64,000 bases of DNA from CAWAMR01 sp963783095 (GTDB taxonomy: Bacteria; Planctomycetota; Planctomycetia; Gemmatales; Gemmataceae). Below the pieces are notes generated by a model. The model saw only the letters and a list, made by a program, of their open reading frames with translations, did no database searches and was not told the origin of the DNA. Made by a program: the position numbers and the translations under genes. Positions 11,658 to 19,896 of this stretch are shown here, piece by piece. Location: the NCBI GenBank assembly GCA_963783095.1, contig CAWAMR010000017.1:1-64000 (forward strand), read 5' to 3'. Every line of letters begins with the position of its first letter. Within the stretch, counting starts at the first letter, position 1.

Positions 11658-12182
11658 ATGCCAATCAACCCCCAGGATCTGCTTGACCAGGCGAAGCGAC
11701 TGATCGGGGCGGTGCCAGGTGCAGTCGAGGCCGATCTGCGACGTGGGATCTCCTCGGCTTATTATGCCCTCTTCCACCTCCTCATTCAGGAGACGATGTC
11801 CAGCGTGGTGATCGACCCGTCTTTCCGCCCGAAAGTAGCCCGAGGCGCTGCAACACGGATCCATGCGGAATGTTTGCGACAAGTACAATCCCGCGAATCC
11901 GAATAATCTCGGGCAATACATCGTCCAGGAAGGACATGGCTTTCCACAGCAGGTCATCACCCCGTACTTCGGCAAGTCGCGGCGACATTCATCGCGCTCT
12001 ATGCGGCCCGCGAGAAGGCAGACTATGATGATGGCGTGATTGTGCAGCATACGGAAGTGCTCGACTTTGCGCAGCAAGCAGAAGCCGCCTTCCAAGCATG
12101 GCTCACTGCACAGGCTCATCCTTCGGGGACCACCTTCCTTCAGGAATTGCTGTGCCGGAGCATCATCAAGCGAGAGAGGTAA
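11658..12182 (+). CDS. HEPN-domain-type protein, about 174 aa (frameshifted)
   Basis: Starts MPINPQDLLDQAKRLIG, followed by a segment containing RRGISSAYYALFHLL at about residues 30-45. The helix with an R/S-AYY-x-x-FH signature is typical of HEPN proteins, many of which are RNases or their inactive relatives in toxin-antitoxin and defence operons. Indels near 11835 and 11990 break the frame. Reading past them gives a continuous C-terminal part (QVITPYFGKVAATFIALYAA, then VLDFAQQAEAAFQAWL) ending at TAA 12180-12182. A partner nucleotidyltransferase, common beside HEPN genes, is not evident. The downstream gene at 12210 begins 27 bases later. Activity cannot be predicted from this. Confidence 0.6.
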
Positions 12183-12209
12183 GGCAACCCAATGAACGAG
12201 GTGTGAACG

Positions 12210-12626
12210 ATGGAAAGGGTTCTTGAAACCAAGTACGTTTATGATCAGAACGGCCGGCAAGAGTTCGTGATTGAGGTTTATCGCGACGGCGATTCATTCG
12301 TTGGCCGCGGCCTTTCGGTGCGAGGTGAACCGATAACGGGTGATTTGCGAGTTTCGACGCAGATGGAAGACCTGGTTCGAATCGATGCTATTGGTGCAGT
12401 TATTACCGGCGTGCAGGGCATGATTATCGACCTGATTCATGCTCATTCCGCCGCCCACGGCAGGTCTGACCGGAGGGTGATCACTGTGACTCCTACGCCA
12501 ACATTGCCCGTAGCGAGGAGTGGACGGGCCCTCGTACCGGTCGTGAGTGCCAGTCTTGCATTCTTCGGTCCGACACACGTCCGACACACCGAAGCACCTT
12601 TTCGAGGTAGCCACGTTACGGTTTGA
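12210..12626 (+). CDS. Hypothetical protein, up to 138 aa
   Basis: Not recognised. It starts MERVLETKYVYDQNGRQEFV and its first 85 residues are compact and plausible: beta strands, then a helix with TGVQGMIIDLIHAHSAAHG. The last 50 residues are Pro/Val/Arg-rich and look less protein-like, so an uncorrected frameshift after about residue 95 is possible. It lies 27 bases after the HEPN-type gene, probably in the same transcript, and converges with the leftward HTH gene, whose stop is two bases away. Confidence 0.55.
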   Translation: MERVLETKYVYDQNGRQEFVIEVYRDGDSFVGRGLSVRGEPITGDLRVSTQMEDLVRIDAIGAVITGVQGMIIDLIHAHSAAHGRSDRRVITVTPTPTLPVARSGRALVPVVSASLAFFGPTHVRHTEAPFRGSHVTV

Positions 12627-12627
12627 C

Positions 12628-12921
12628 TCACCGCCGCTTCCGTCTCGTTTCAAGCCACTTATCCAAAGTCTCGCGGCGAAACAGCAGTTTTCTTTGGAGC
12701 CCAGGTAGCCGCTCGATCTCCCGTCGATGATTGTAAATCGCTTGCACGGCAACCCGGCAATACGCGGCTGCTTCTTCGACGGTGAGATAAGGCGAAGGGG
12801 TGAAGAGGTTCCCGCGTGGTTTTTGGTCTCCACCCCCCCAACATCGACATTGATTCGGGGCCTTCAATTCCTTGATTCCCACACAATCAATGTCAGCCTC
12901 ACGTAACCATCTCACGGTCAC
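12628..12921 (-). CDS. HTH DNA-binding protein 1 (excisionase/MerR-like fold)
   Basis: The last 55 residues contain SPYLTVEEAAAYCRVAVQAI and then YNHRREIERLPGLQRKLLF, ending WLETRRKRR. This is the short winged-helix type annotated as excisionase-family DNA-binding protein: a TVEEAA first helix, a recognition helix with AVQAIYNHR, and a basic tail. The most likely start is a GTG at 12919-12921 overlapping the TGA of the upstream gene, which implies translational coupling. The N-terminal 40 residues are not conserved with the paralogue at 13664-13967, although the HTH part is almost identical. It may act as an excisionase or a small regulator of the element. Confidence 0.7.
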   Translation of the reverse strand: MTVRWLREADIDCVGIKELKAPNQCRCWGGGDQKPRGNLFTPSPYLTVEEAAAYCRVAVQAIYNHRREIERLPGLQRKLLFRRETLDKWLETRRKRR

Positions 12922-13355
12922 TCGGAAGCCTCTTCCCAGCCTCCGTAACGGTTCGGCAGAACGCTGTTCAGTGGTGGTCGGTCGGCAAACTGGCAGACGT
13001 ACCTCTTGATGATCTTTGCCTCAAGCAACTTGGCCGCCTCGACTGATTCCAACCGCACGAAGCGGTACTCATAGGTAGCCCCAGGAAACGCGTGACGCAA
13101 GGACGTAAACCTCTCCAAGTAGTAGAGCAGATTGATCGTCGAGCTGCCATTTGCGGACTTCTGGGCATTCTGGCTTTGCTGAGAACGCTGATCCATGTTG
13201 CCGGTGCAACCAATGACCAAGAGTCCATCTTGATCAGCCCCAAGTAATCTGGGGATGGGAACCGGGTGGCCATTCACCACGAACCGAAACTGGTAAACAG
13301 CGGGACCAGCGTAACAGGGCTTTGCGATAAAACTCATCCATTGTGTCCATTCCAT
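12918..13355 (-). CDS. GIY-YIG-like small protein
   Basis: The protein has 145 residues. The pattern GPAVYQFRFVVNGHP, then LVIGCTGNMDQR, then YEYRFVRLESVEAAKLLEAK with an Arg-Tyr and ADRPPLNS tail resembles the order of elements in GIY-YIG domains: strand pair, GxTxNLxxR, and a helix bearing an acidic residue. The canonical GIY tripeptide is replaced by AVY and the YIG-like part by VIG. It lies between two near-identical HTH genes in one leftward transcript. A 12-base palindrome sits about 85 bases upstream. Nuclease activity is inference. Confidence 0.45.
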   Translation of the reverse strand: MEWTQWMSFIAKPCYAGPAVYQFRFVVNGHPVPIPRLLGADQDGLLVIGCTGNMDQRSQQSQNAQKSANGSSTINLLYYLERFTSLRHAFPGATYEYRFVRLESVEAAKLLEAKIIKRYVCQFADRPPLNSVLPNRYGGWEEASE

Positions 13356-13439
13356 CTGGGAATCTCTCTTGAGTCTCCCCGATGTTGAGCCAAGGCGAAG
13401 TGCGTCAGGCCAATCGGGACCAGTTATAGCGGATTTTGA

Positions 13440-13451
13440 GCATAGCTATGC
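13440..13451. promoter_or_regulatory. Perfect 12-bp palindrome, possible operator
   Basis: GCATAGCTATGC lies in the gap between HTH gene 2 and the GIY-YIG-like gene and is preserved in the left-arm copy. It is followed by an AT-rich stretch. A dimeric regulator, possibly one of the neighbouring HTH proteins, could bind here; that is inference. Confidence 0.35.
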
Positions 13452-13663
13452 CCTTTTTGTGGATTTTTCACAAAATCTTCACATTAAAATCAAGGGTCCA
13501 CTCCTGTTCAACCGTTCTAATTGAGCAGCATGACCGCCGTGAAGTGGATCTTCTGGTGTTTGAAGGTGTCTGGGTCATCGCTTCGTCCATTTCTTGAACC
13601 CATTCGGGGATGAGGAGAGTTGGGGGACATTCCGCCGCCCAGATGCTTCGAAGTTGGGTGGGC

Positions 13664-13967
13664 TTACTTCCGCTTTCGTCTCGTTTCAAGCCACTTATCC
13701 AAAGTCTCGCGGCGAAACAGTAGCTTTCTTTGGAGCCCAGGTAGCCGCTCGATCTCCCGTCGATGGTTGTAAATCGTTTGCACGGCAACCCGGCAATAGG
13801 CCGCTGCTTCTTCGACGGTGAGATAAGGCGAGTAGTGAACGGGGGCATGCCGGTGGTTTTTGTTCTCCTCCCGCGAGAACCGCGACCAAGTGAGATACCG
13901 CAGCGAGTTCTTCCGGTGATAATCCGGAGAGACACTTCTCGACGACTTGTTGAGTGGTGAGTTCCAT
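13664..13967 (-). CDS. HTH DNA-binding protein 2 (paralogue of protein 1)
   Basis: Starts MELTTQQVVEKCLSGLSPEE at 13967, with gccatttt upstream in the coding sense. A one-base excess in the run near 13845 (five C where four would fit) breaks the frame. Joined, it continues with SPYLTVEEAAAYCRVAVQTI and YNHRREIERLPGLQRKLLF, ending ETRRKRK. The HTH half is nearly identical to that of 12628-12921, so the two arose by a recent duplication or are kept alike by conversion. The extra N-terminal 40 residues may be a partner-binding segment. Confidence 0.65.
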
Positions 13968-14163
13968 TTTGTTCTGCCTGCGATGGAGCAGAGCGACCTC
14001 ACTCCTTTCTCCGGTCGATCCACAGTTACCCTGACGGCACCATATCTATCAGACGTTCTAATTATTTAAAGATAAATAAAGGATGTTATTTATCCCTATC
14101 CGACACAGCCCGACCGAGACGACGTTCACCGTCTGTTCAAACCATTCCAGTCGATGGCTTGCA

Positions 14164-14448
14164 CTAAAGACCCGTCCAACCCGTATCGTCAAAAGGATTG
14201 GGAGAGCTGTCGCGCCGCTCGCTCGCGTACCGACTCGCTGGTTGACCACCAAGCAAACCGAAACAGACCAGGCCAATTGCGACGATTAACCCAACCTCGA
14301 TCGCGACCTGTAGCTTCGGGAGTATTGCAAACGCAGAGCGTCCGAAAGTTTGCGGGTCACTTTGAATCACCCAAACTACGATTTTGCAAAGCACGCAGAT
14401 CGAGAGAGCGAACAATGCACATGCAATAAGGCCCTTATTGAACTTCAT
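14164..14448 (-). CDS. Small membrane protein, 94 aa
   Basis: Starts MKFNKGLIACALFALSICVL, a hydrophobic first segment, followed by a polar linker and a second hydrophobic segment (VGLIVAIGLVCFGLLGG), so two membrane helices are likely. A ribosome-binding site (ctggagaat) precedes the ATG. It lies after the LysR-like gene on the same strand. No family was recognised; a role in conjugation or as a small inner-membrane protein is guesswork. Confidence 0.6.
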   Translation of the reverse strand: MKFNKGLIACALFALSICVLCKIVVWVIQSDPQTFGRSAFAILPKLQVAIEVGLIVAIGLVCFGLLGGQPASRYASERRDSSPNPFDDTGWTGL

Positions 14449-14532
14449 GACTATATTCTCCAGGTGAAATCTTCAGTTTCTAAACCATGTGAATCCAGAG
14501 ATCGTCTTTTTTTCTCAACGGCAGTTGCCACC

Positions 14533-15522
14533 TCACGCCGAATCAGCTCCCACGGTCGAGACCGAAGTCGCTTCTGGCACAGCCGGCAGACACTTTTCAT
14601 CTGACGCCACCGGGCAAGTTCGATCATCAAGGCGGGCAGTTGCGAGTGAATGGAGCTTGATACGAATCGCGTCGACGAGCGATCTAGCGGGATCACTCAG
14701 CGATTCCACGTCGCGTGGCAAAAACAACGCGACTTGTTGTTGGCGAAATTGCGGTAATGGGAAGAACCGGAGTGAACTGGTTCGGTCCGTTTCCCCGCAA
14801 ATGAACAGATCGGAAACGACTCCTGCCCCGATTTTCGCATGGACGAAGGACAGCAAGGAGTTGGTGTTGCTGCACTCTACCTGATTCACCAGTGCCACAT
14901 TTTGCAGTAACTGATCCAGACCATCCGGTCTTTCCTCGACTGGGGGTAAGAACACCGGATGAGCTCCGATGATTTCCTCGATGGTCGGATTCTCAGACGC
15001 GACGAGAGCTTCTGAAACCACGAGGCTCCATCCGAAGCCAGGGGCAAGAGTCTCACTTGCAGTTTCGCCGGTGTTCAACCCGATCCCAAAGGTTGTAATT
15101 CCGCTATTGACGTTCGCGCGGATTTTCGGTGATAGAGGATAGAATCGTATTTGTGCCTGATCTCCCCAGGTCGAATGGAAATCCTGAAAGACCATGGGCA
15201 GCAGAAGCCCGAGTACCTCGGCGATCTCCACCGTGATGAGTTCGAGCGTTTGCTCGGCAGTACAGGTGGTTCTGAACCGTTCCAATTCCAGCGCGAAAGA
15301 ATACAGCTTTTTTCCACGATCCGTCAGTGTGAGCCGCCCGGCCTCCATGACCACCAGTTGGGTTCGATTGCGTTTCTCCAGGCGTTCACACGCCCGCCGA
15401 ATCTTGTCATCTCCACACCCCAGGCGTCTGGCGACCCCGAGCCAACTGGCATAGCCGTGCTTCGAGCGACACACAAGGTCCCCTAGTTGGCGGAGCCAAT
15501 CTAAGTCCTGTTCTTGCGACAT
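14533..15522 (-). CDS. LysR-like transcriptional regulator, 329 aa
   Basis: Residues 1-65 form a winged helix-turn-helix (GYASWLGVARRLGCGDDKIR, then RLTLTDRGKKLYSFA) in the LysR arrangement, followed by a helical linker. From about residue 95 there is an alternating beta/alpha region (IAEVLGLLLPMVFQDF, IRFYPLS) like the periplasmic-binding-fold effector domain. The start has a strong site, aggaggctagg, seven bases upstream. The recognition helix is less typical than in metabolic LysR proteins, so a distant member is likely. The target is unknown; it lies within the transfer-gene array and could control it. Confidence 0.6.
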   Translation of the reverse strand: MSQEQDLDWLRQLGDLVCRSKHGYASWLGVARRLGCGDDKIRRACERLEKRNRTQLVVMEAGRLTLTDRGKKLYSFALELERFRTTCTAEQTLELITVEIAEVLGLLLPMVFQDFHSTWGDQAQIRFYPLSPKIRANVNSGITTFGIGLNTGETASETLAPGFGWSLVVSEALVASENPTIEEIIGAHPVFLPPVEERPDGLDQLLQNVALVNQVECSNTNSLLSFVHAKIGAGVVSDLFICGETDRTSSLRFFPLPQFRQQQVALFLPRDVESLSDPARSLVDAIRIKLHSLATARLDDRTCPVASDEKCLPAVPEATSVSTVGADSA

Positions 15523-15609
15523 TTCCTAGCCTCCTAAAATGGATTAAGACGTTCAATACCTGGTCAAAGGCGATCGTTGTTATGACCAGTGTTTTGCTTC
15601 AATGGTTGT

Positions 15610-15816
15610 CCGTTCTCCTCGGTTGCTGTTTGCCTCTGTTCTTGGCCTTGTGTTTGCCGTCTAAAGCCGCAACCAGGCCGCATCAAGCTGCCAGATTGGT
15701 TCCCCCTGAAGGTCTCCCCCAATCTTCGCTTGACGCGGTTCACTTCGTCCTGGTTACCCGGCTTTTCTTGGACGGGAACAAGGCCACGACCAGAGGCCAT
15801 AAACTTCAACAACCGA
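15610..15816 (+). promoter_or_regulatory. Conserved leader element, copy 1
   Basis: The stretch from about 15650 aligns with 38045-38208. Both contain an AAGCCG-rich start, the block AAGCTGCCA-ATTGGTTCCCCC, a CCCCCAATCTTCGCTTG-like block and a GACGGG-AA-A-G-CCGA end. The two genes downstream are unrelated, so the conserved unit is the leader itself. It is GC-rich with several complementary blocks, so a structured leader RNA or attenuator is plausible. It faces the 15953 gene. Confidence 0.5.
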
Positions 15817-15952
15817 GAGCTATGTGAACAACCAACTGAAAAACCAAAACAATCAAGAAACCTGTCTGCGTTGCCTACCATGTTTGGTATGCTGACTTTC
15901 TTGCCAAACCCAGGCGATTTATTCTGTAACAATTCTGTGGTAAACTCCTCAT

Positions 15953-16225
15953 ATGATGTTGAATGAAAACTCGTTCTCAGAATCCTCCAATCCGGCATCT
16001 ATGAATGCCGCTAATGATAATCTTGATTGGACAGAGACCGAGCAACTCTTGCTTCTGCGTGTCTTCCACGAATACCGCTACCTCAAGCGGCGCGGAACAT
16101 CCTTTAATCCTCGTAATGAGGTAATGCGATTGGAACTTATGCGTGAAGCCCGGAGAATCATTCGCACCATTTGGGAACTAATGGACTCGCCGCCCAGTGG
16201 GTGCAGAGTTGATTCCCCGAAGTAA
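15953..16225 (+). CDS. Hypothetical protein, 90 aa
   Basis: Not recognised. Starts MMLNENSFSESSNPASMNAA; two adjacent ATGs are possible. The central part is a helical, charged stretch (ETEQLLLLRVFHEYRYLKRR, then EVMRLELMREARRIIRTIWE), which could be one long helical hairpin. It follows leader copy 1 and converges with traG. It carries a 30-residue Ser/Asn-rich start. Confidence 0.5.
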   Translation: MMLNENSFSESSNPASMNAANDNLDWTETEQLLLLRVFHEYRYLKRRGTSFNPRNEVMRLELMREARRIIRTIWELMDSPPSGCRVDSPK

Positions 16226-16253
16226 GATCACTGGCTTACTTCCCGTGTGGTGC

Positions 16254-18134
16254 TCAGTCTTCGAGGGGCTGGTTAACATCAGGCAGCACGTCTGACAGTT
16301 CAGGGGTCGAGAGCCACCAAGGAGATAACTCCCCGCGGATTGGCGGCAAGTTTTTCGCAAAAATCAGACACGTCGTCTCGGGAAGTTGCAGAATCTCCGA
16401 TGGCAGGATTAATTTTCTAGCTGTCGCAGACGTGGTAGTGCTTGTGCCATAATTCGTACTCGAGGAGCTTGATTCTCGTTTGTATCCATAAGTTTCACTG
16501 CTCCCTTCGTTAGTAGTCCTGCTGGTGAGGTGAACGGTTGTCACTCCGGTCACTTCGGAAATTTCAGTCGCCGTCTTCAGATCTCGAATGCCAAAAAACA
16601 TTCGATGGGCTATCGAAGCGTCCACGGACATATGTTGACCTTCATCAGGGAATAGGGTTCGTAATTGCGCTAGAGCCTGTAAGATGAGGATTATGCGCAA
16701 ACCGTACCCTCTGCCGATGGTAATAGCATTGTAAAGCGATTGCATGGGACCGCAGTTTCCAATTTCATCGAGAAACATGGTCACTGTCCGCTTTTCTTGC
16801 GGGCCGTTTGAGATTATTGCATTGATGATTGTTGTCATCCAGCAACGGAGTAACCGCCCGTGAGTGTGCAGATACTGCGGCGGAATACACAAATAGACTG
16901 TCATGTATTCAGGGCCGCGAACCAAGTCATGGGGATCCCAGCTGCTCGTCGCGAGGCTTTCCGCAATTAGAGGCGAATTCATCCAGGTGATCAAATTTCT
17001 ACCTATCGTACTCATGATCGAACCGAGCTCCCTCTCCCGCCACCAGGAAAGATAATTGCCGTACTTCTTCATGAGAGGGTGAGCGATAGTATCTCCATAC
17101 TTCTTCGCTATTTCTCCATCAGCATCTGCCATGAGCGTAATCATGCCGAGAAACCCATCGGGATCGAGAAGAATCGACGCCACTGTGTTTAGATTTCTTT
17201 CTGGTTTTGCGGCATAGACGACGACATAGAGAATCGCTGCACAAAGCCCACTTTTCGCTGCCTCATTGAAGTGAGGATCCTGCTCTTTCCCCGTAGATAC
17301 AACAAGTGCATCGGCGAGGGCGGCACAGTCATCGCACACGGTTGGTGAATCGGGACGAATGAAAGTCAGCGGATTCAACGTGTCAGAACCGCTCCCGCAA
17401 ATTTGGAATGGGTCCAGTCTTACAATTCGGTTGTTCAGGTGTCGCTTACGGATACGAGCCGTTGCCTTAAAGTTCTCCCCCTTTACATCCAAAACGACTG
17501 TGCTGGTCCTATGCGTCAGGAGATTATTAATTAGAAAGCAAGTGCCTTTTCCCGTGCCCGGAGACGCACAGACAAGAAAATGGGTATACGCGTTCACTCT
17601 TATAAATGGTTGCGACCCAATGGGTTGGCCCAGCAAGGCCATTCGCAGGTTCCAACAGACGAATCGAGAGATTCTCCAAGGTGCCAAATAGATTTGCCGG
17701 ATGGCCTTCCACAGGCTTGGTCGCTCCCGTTCCGCTCTTGCCAGCATTAGGCCACGGTTTCCGAGCAGCCCTGCTGCCGCAAGCTCCTGCCTAGAGGCCC
17801 ATCTCGCAGTGCCTAGATTGCCAATGGCACTTATGCGGCCCTTGTTCATGTAGAGGAAAATAATCCCACCTAGTACGAACGCACCATTCATGGGAGATCG
17901 CATAAGAAGGATTAACAGTATGAGTGGGCCGAGGATGAGCCCGATTTGCCACACAAGGCGTTCGATAGTCCTTTTCGATTTGCCATCGGCTCGATTCCGA
18001 ACAGCAAGCTCGTCGTGGCCGGGCTGTTTATGTTGGCGCGCGCTGGGGTGGGATCGCGTCGAATTTCGTGACCCCACTCCATAGTCATCGAGCTCGATGT
18101 TTTCCCAAGGATTGCTCTGTTCTGTCGTTTTCAT
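16254..18134 (-). CDS. traG: Type IV coupling protein (VirD4/TraG family)
   Basis: An ATPase that links the relaxase-DNA complex to a type IV secretion channel in the inner membrane. I chose the ATG at 18134 (MKTTEQSNPWEN) because ggagatcatttg precedes it; the frame is open 14 codons further up. Two membrane segments lie near residues 75-95 and 100-120. Walker A is ASPGTGKGTCF near residue 195, followed by LDVKGENF. Walker B is TVTMFLDEIGNCG near residue 430. The C-terminal stretch has a Ser/Thr-rich patch. Length (626 aa) is normal for the family. It is the last gene of a leftward array from the helicase at 21408. No other type IV secretion gene is in this window. A truncated mirror copy begins at position 1. 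Confidence 0.95.
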   Translation of the reverse strand: MKTTEQSNPWENIELDDYGVGSRNSTRSHPSARQHKQPGHDELAVRNRADGKSKRTIERLVWQIGLILGPLILLILLMRSPMNGAFVLGGIIFLYMNKGRISAIGNLGTARWASRQELAAAGLLGNRGLMLARAERERPSLWKAIRQIYLAPWRISRFVCWNLRMALLGQPIGSQPFIRVNAYTHFLVCASPGTGKGTCFLINNLLTHRTSTVVLDVKGENFKATARIRKRHLNNRIVRLDPFQICGSGSDTLNPLTFIRPDSPTVCDDCAALADALVVSTGKEQDPHFNEAAKSGLCAAILYVVVYAAKPERNLNTVASILLDPDGFLGMITLMADADGEIAKKYGDTIAHPLMKKYGNYLSWWRERELGSIMSTIGRNLITWMNSPLIAESLATSSWDPHDLVRGPEYMTVYLCIPPQYLHTHGRLLRCWMTTIINAIISNGPQEKRTVTMFLDEIGNCGPMQSLYNAITIGRGYGLRIILILQALAQLRTLFPDEGQHMSVDASIAHRMFFGIRDLKTATEISEVTGVTTVHLTSRTTNEGSSETYGYKRESSSSSTNYGTSTTTSATARKLILPSEILQLPETTCLIFAKNLPPIRGELSPWWLSTPELSDVLPDVNQPLED

Positions 18135-18191
18135 CAAATGATCTCCGGGTGAAAGAATTGAGGCGCAAATCGACACATTGTTCTTGTCGGT

Positions 18192-18434
18192 TCACAGACT
18201 TCGGCCTCCGTCAGGTGGCGGTCTGTCTTGCACAATCTGACGGTGTCTGACGTCCTCGTCGTTGGACTTGATTTTGGGAGTATGGGTGCTGCTGAATTCA
18301 TCCAGCGCTTTGAGTTCAAAACCGTGTTTGGCCAATTCCTTGCCAGCGTCCCTCAATTTTCGCACTTCTTCTCCTTTGGACTTTGTAAACTCAATCAGAG
18401 CTGGCGATGGTTTAGGTGGTTCTTTTTCGCTCAT
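18192..18434 (-). CDS. Small charged protein, 80 aa
   Basis: Starts MSEKEPPKPSPALIEFTKSK at 18434. It is helical and Lys/Glu-rich (KGEEVRKLRDAGKELAKHGF), with a polar C-terminal tail. It lies 57 bases upstream of traG and 75 bases after the lipoprotein gene in the same direction. Possibly an accessory transfer protein; not recognised. Confidence 0.55.
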   Translation of the reverse strand: MSEKEPPKPSPALIEFTKSKGEEVRKLRDAGKELAKHGFELKALDEFSSTHTPKIKSNDEDVRHRQIVQDRPPPDGGRSL

Positions 18435-18509
18435 GACTCGTGGTTCTCCAAATAGTAATGACAACAGAAATCGACCTACCTCAGATCAGCAACACACTGA
18501 GAACAACAC

Positions 18510-19301
18510 TCAAGGAACGGTTGATTTACCAGACCGATCTGTGAGCTTGGCGATATCCGTAGAGGGCTCCGAAAGGATTTTTTCATAAGCTTGTTGATGC
18601 TTATTTACCTGTGCCATTGCAGCCGCAAGAAGCTTTGCAAGCTGTTCTTTTTGGCCACTTGGAACGGGTAAATGAACGACTTTTTCAGCGCTCAAATAGG
18701 TATCCACTCGCAGTTCCTCAAGCGTTGATTGCTGCCTTTGCAGTTCCCGAATTTGTCCATTGGCATGTTGGCAATGAGGGTCCTTTCGCGCATCTCTCTG
18801 GTGGTAGCTCATGATTTTCTCTAATTCCTCCATAAGCTTCAGCCGAGTTTGTATTTCCTGCCGAACTTTGCTTATAAGCAAATTAAGTTGAGGGAGATTT
18901 TGTTTGGTCCATTCCTCATACTTTTTCTGCAATGCCGCTTCTGGTGATTCGGTCTGTTTAACCGGTCTCTCAACTTCGACTGGACTCTCAACTCGAACTG
19001 GTCGAAGCAACTCGTTTCTTGCCGATATCAATCGGTCCCGAACGCCTTGAGCGACTTTTGCATCATCAGAATCTTCCGACGCTGATCTCCATTCTTTCTC
19101 CAAACGTTTGAGATGAGCGCTAAGGGTTGCTTGAGCTGACCGACGATCTTGGCGAGACAGCTCGGTTTCGATCGAGGAATACTCATCGTCGATTCTCACT
19201 TTCACATCAATCTTCTTGCACCCTGCAAGAGTAAGTGAAATGAGCACGCAGAGCAGGCAAGGTTCCCGGCGAACGCTCTTCGCGACGATAGATAACGGCA
19301 T
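18510..19301 (-). CDS. Lipoprotein with coiled-coil body, 263 aa
   Basis: The first 28 residues are a lipoprotein signal: basic start, hydrophobic stretch LLCVLISLTLAGC, with the lipobox LAGC. The mature part is helical and charged, with probable coiled coil at residues 55-75 and 120-165 (KKYEEWTKQNLPQLNLLI, RLKLMEELEKIMS) and a C-terminal helix. It lies between a membrane protein gene and the small gene before traG in the same leftward array. The location and lipidation suggest a surface or channel-associated role in transfer; entry-exclusion or pilus proteins are alternatives. The family was not recognised. Confidence 0.65.
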   Translation of the reverse strand: MPLSIVAKSVRREPCLLCVLISLTLAGCKKIDVKVRIDDEYSSIETELSRQDRRSAQATLSAHLKRLEKEWRSASEDSDDAKVAQGVRDRLISARNELLRPVRVESPVEVERPVKQTESPEAALQKKYEEWTKQNLPQLNLLISKVRQEIQTRLKLMEELEKIMSYHQRDARKDPHCQHANGQIRELQRQQSTLEELRVDTYLSAEKVVHLPVPSGQKEQLAKLLAAAMAQVNKHQQAYEKILSEPSTDIAKLTDRSGKSTVP

Positions 19302-19320
19302 ATCTCACCATTGAAAAAAG

Positions 19321-19824
19321 TTACCGATCAAAAAATACAGTTCGCCTGACATAGACCAACCGATCGCAAAGATTCTCGGCTTTTCGGAGTTTCTCCTCCC
19401 TCGATAACTGCTCACAGTTCTGAACGCTGTGGATTTCTTCAAGAATCCCAGCGATGATTTTGACTTCCTTCTCATATGAAGTTGGACTGACAACTCCAAC
19501 CAGACACTGCCGGGCGTTTTCGTTTTCCAATCGCCTTTGTAAGGCGAGAAACTCGATTTCTGCATCACTGAGTTTCTGCAGCGAATCGTCCGGGGAAACT
19601 GGACGCCGATTTTGCTTCTCTCCGGCGCTCCTTATCGCCGATGAATCCAAGATGGATTCGGGAGTCTCTGGGATACTTGGCCCCTGGCCCTTTGCTTTCC
19701 ACCAGTTCTCGGCGAGCCCAAACACAAACCCTGCGATCGTGATCGCCCAACCGACTATGATTGCGGCAAGACGAGAGTGGAGTTCACGCACGATTTGCTT
19801 GCCCAACAGTTTTCGATGAAGCAT
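19321..19824 (-). CDS. Membrane-anchored helical protein, 167 aa
   Basis: Starts MLHRKLLGKQIVRELHSRLA after gaaggagaacctcg. A single membrane helix (AAIIVGWAITIAGFVFGLAE) lies at about residues 19-39, followed by a linker and a helical cytoplasmic or periplasmic part (LSDAEIEFLALQRRLENENA, then LSREEKLRKAENLCDRLVY). It lies 19 bases upstream of the lipoprotein gene, so the two are probably co-translated and may form one envelope complex. Not recognised. Confidence 0.6.
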   Translation of the reverse strand: MLHRKLLGKQIVRELHSRLAAIIVGWAITIAGFVFGLAENWWKAKGQGPSIPETPESILDSSAIRSAGEKQNRRPVSPDDSLQKLSDAEIEFLALQRRLENENARQCLVGVVSPTSYEKEVKIIAGILEEIHSVQNCEQLSREEKLRKAENLCDRLVYVRRTVFFDR

Positions 19825-19896
19825 CGAGGTTCTCCTTCTTGAACATGCGACTTGTCTTCATCCGTGTTAGGGATTCCCACAGTTTGTCTGCATTGG

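Larger units (their letters stand above)
8659..17316. repeat. Right arm of the large inverted repeat (better copy)
   Basis: This is the partner of 1-8627. Most genes here are open, but several still carry frameshifts near the axis (about 8860, 9376, 10258, 10565, 11835 and 11990), and quality improves away from the axis. The repeat ends inside traG at about 17316 only because the window starts there. Confidence 0.95.
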
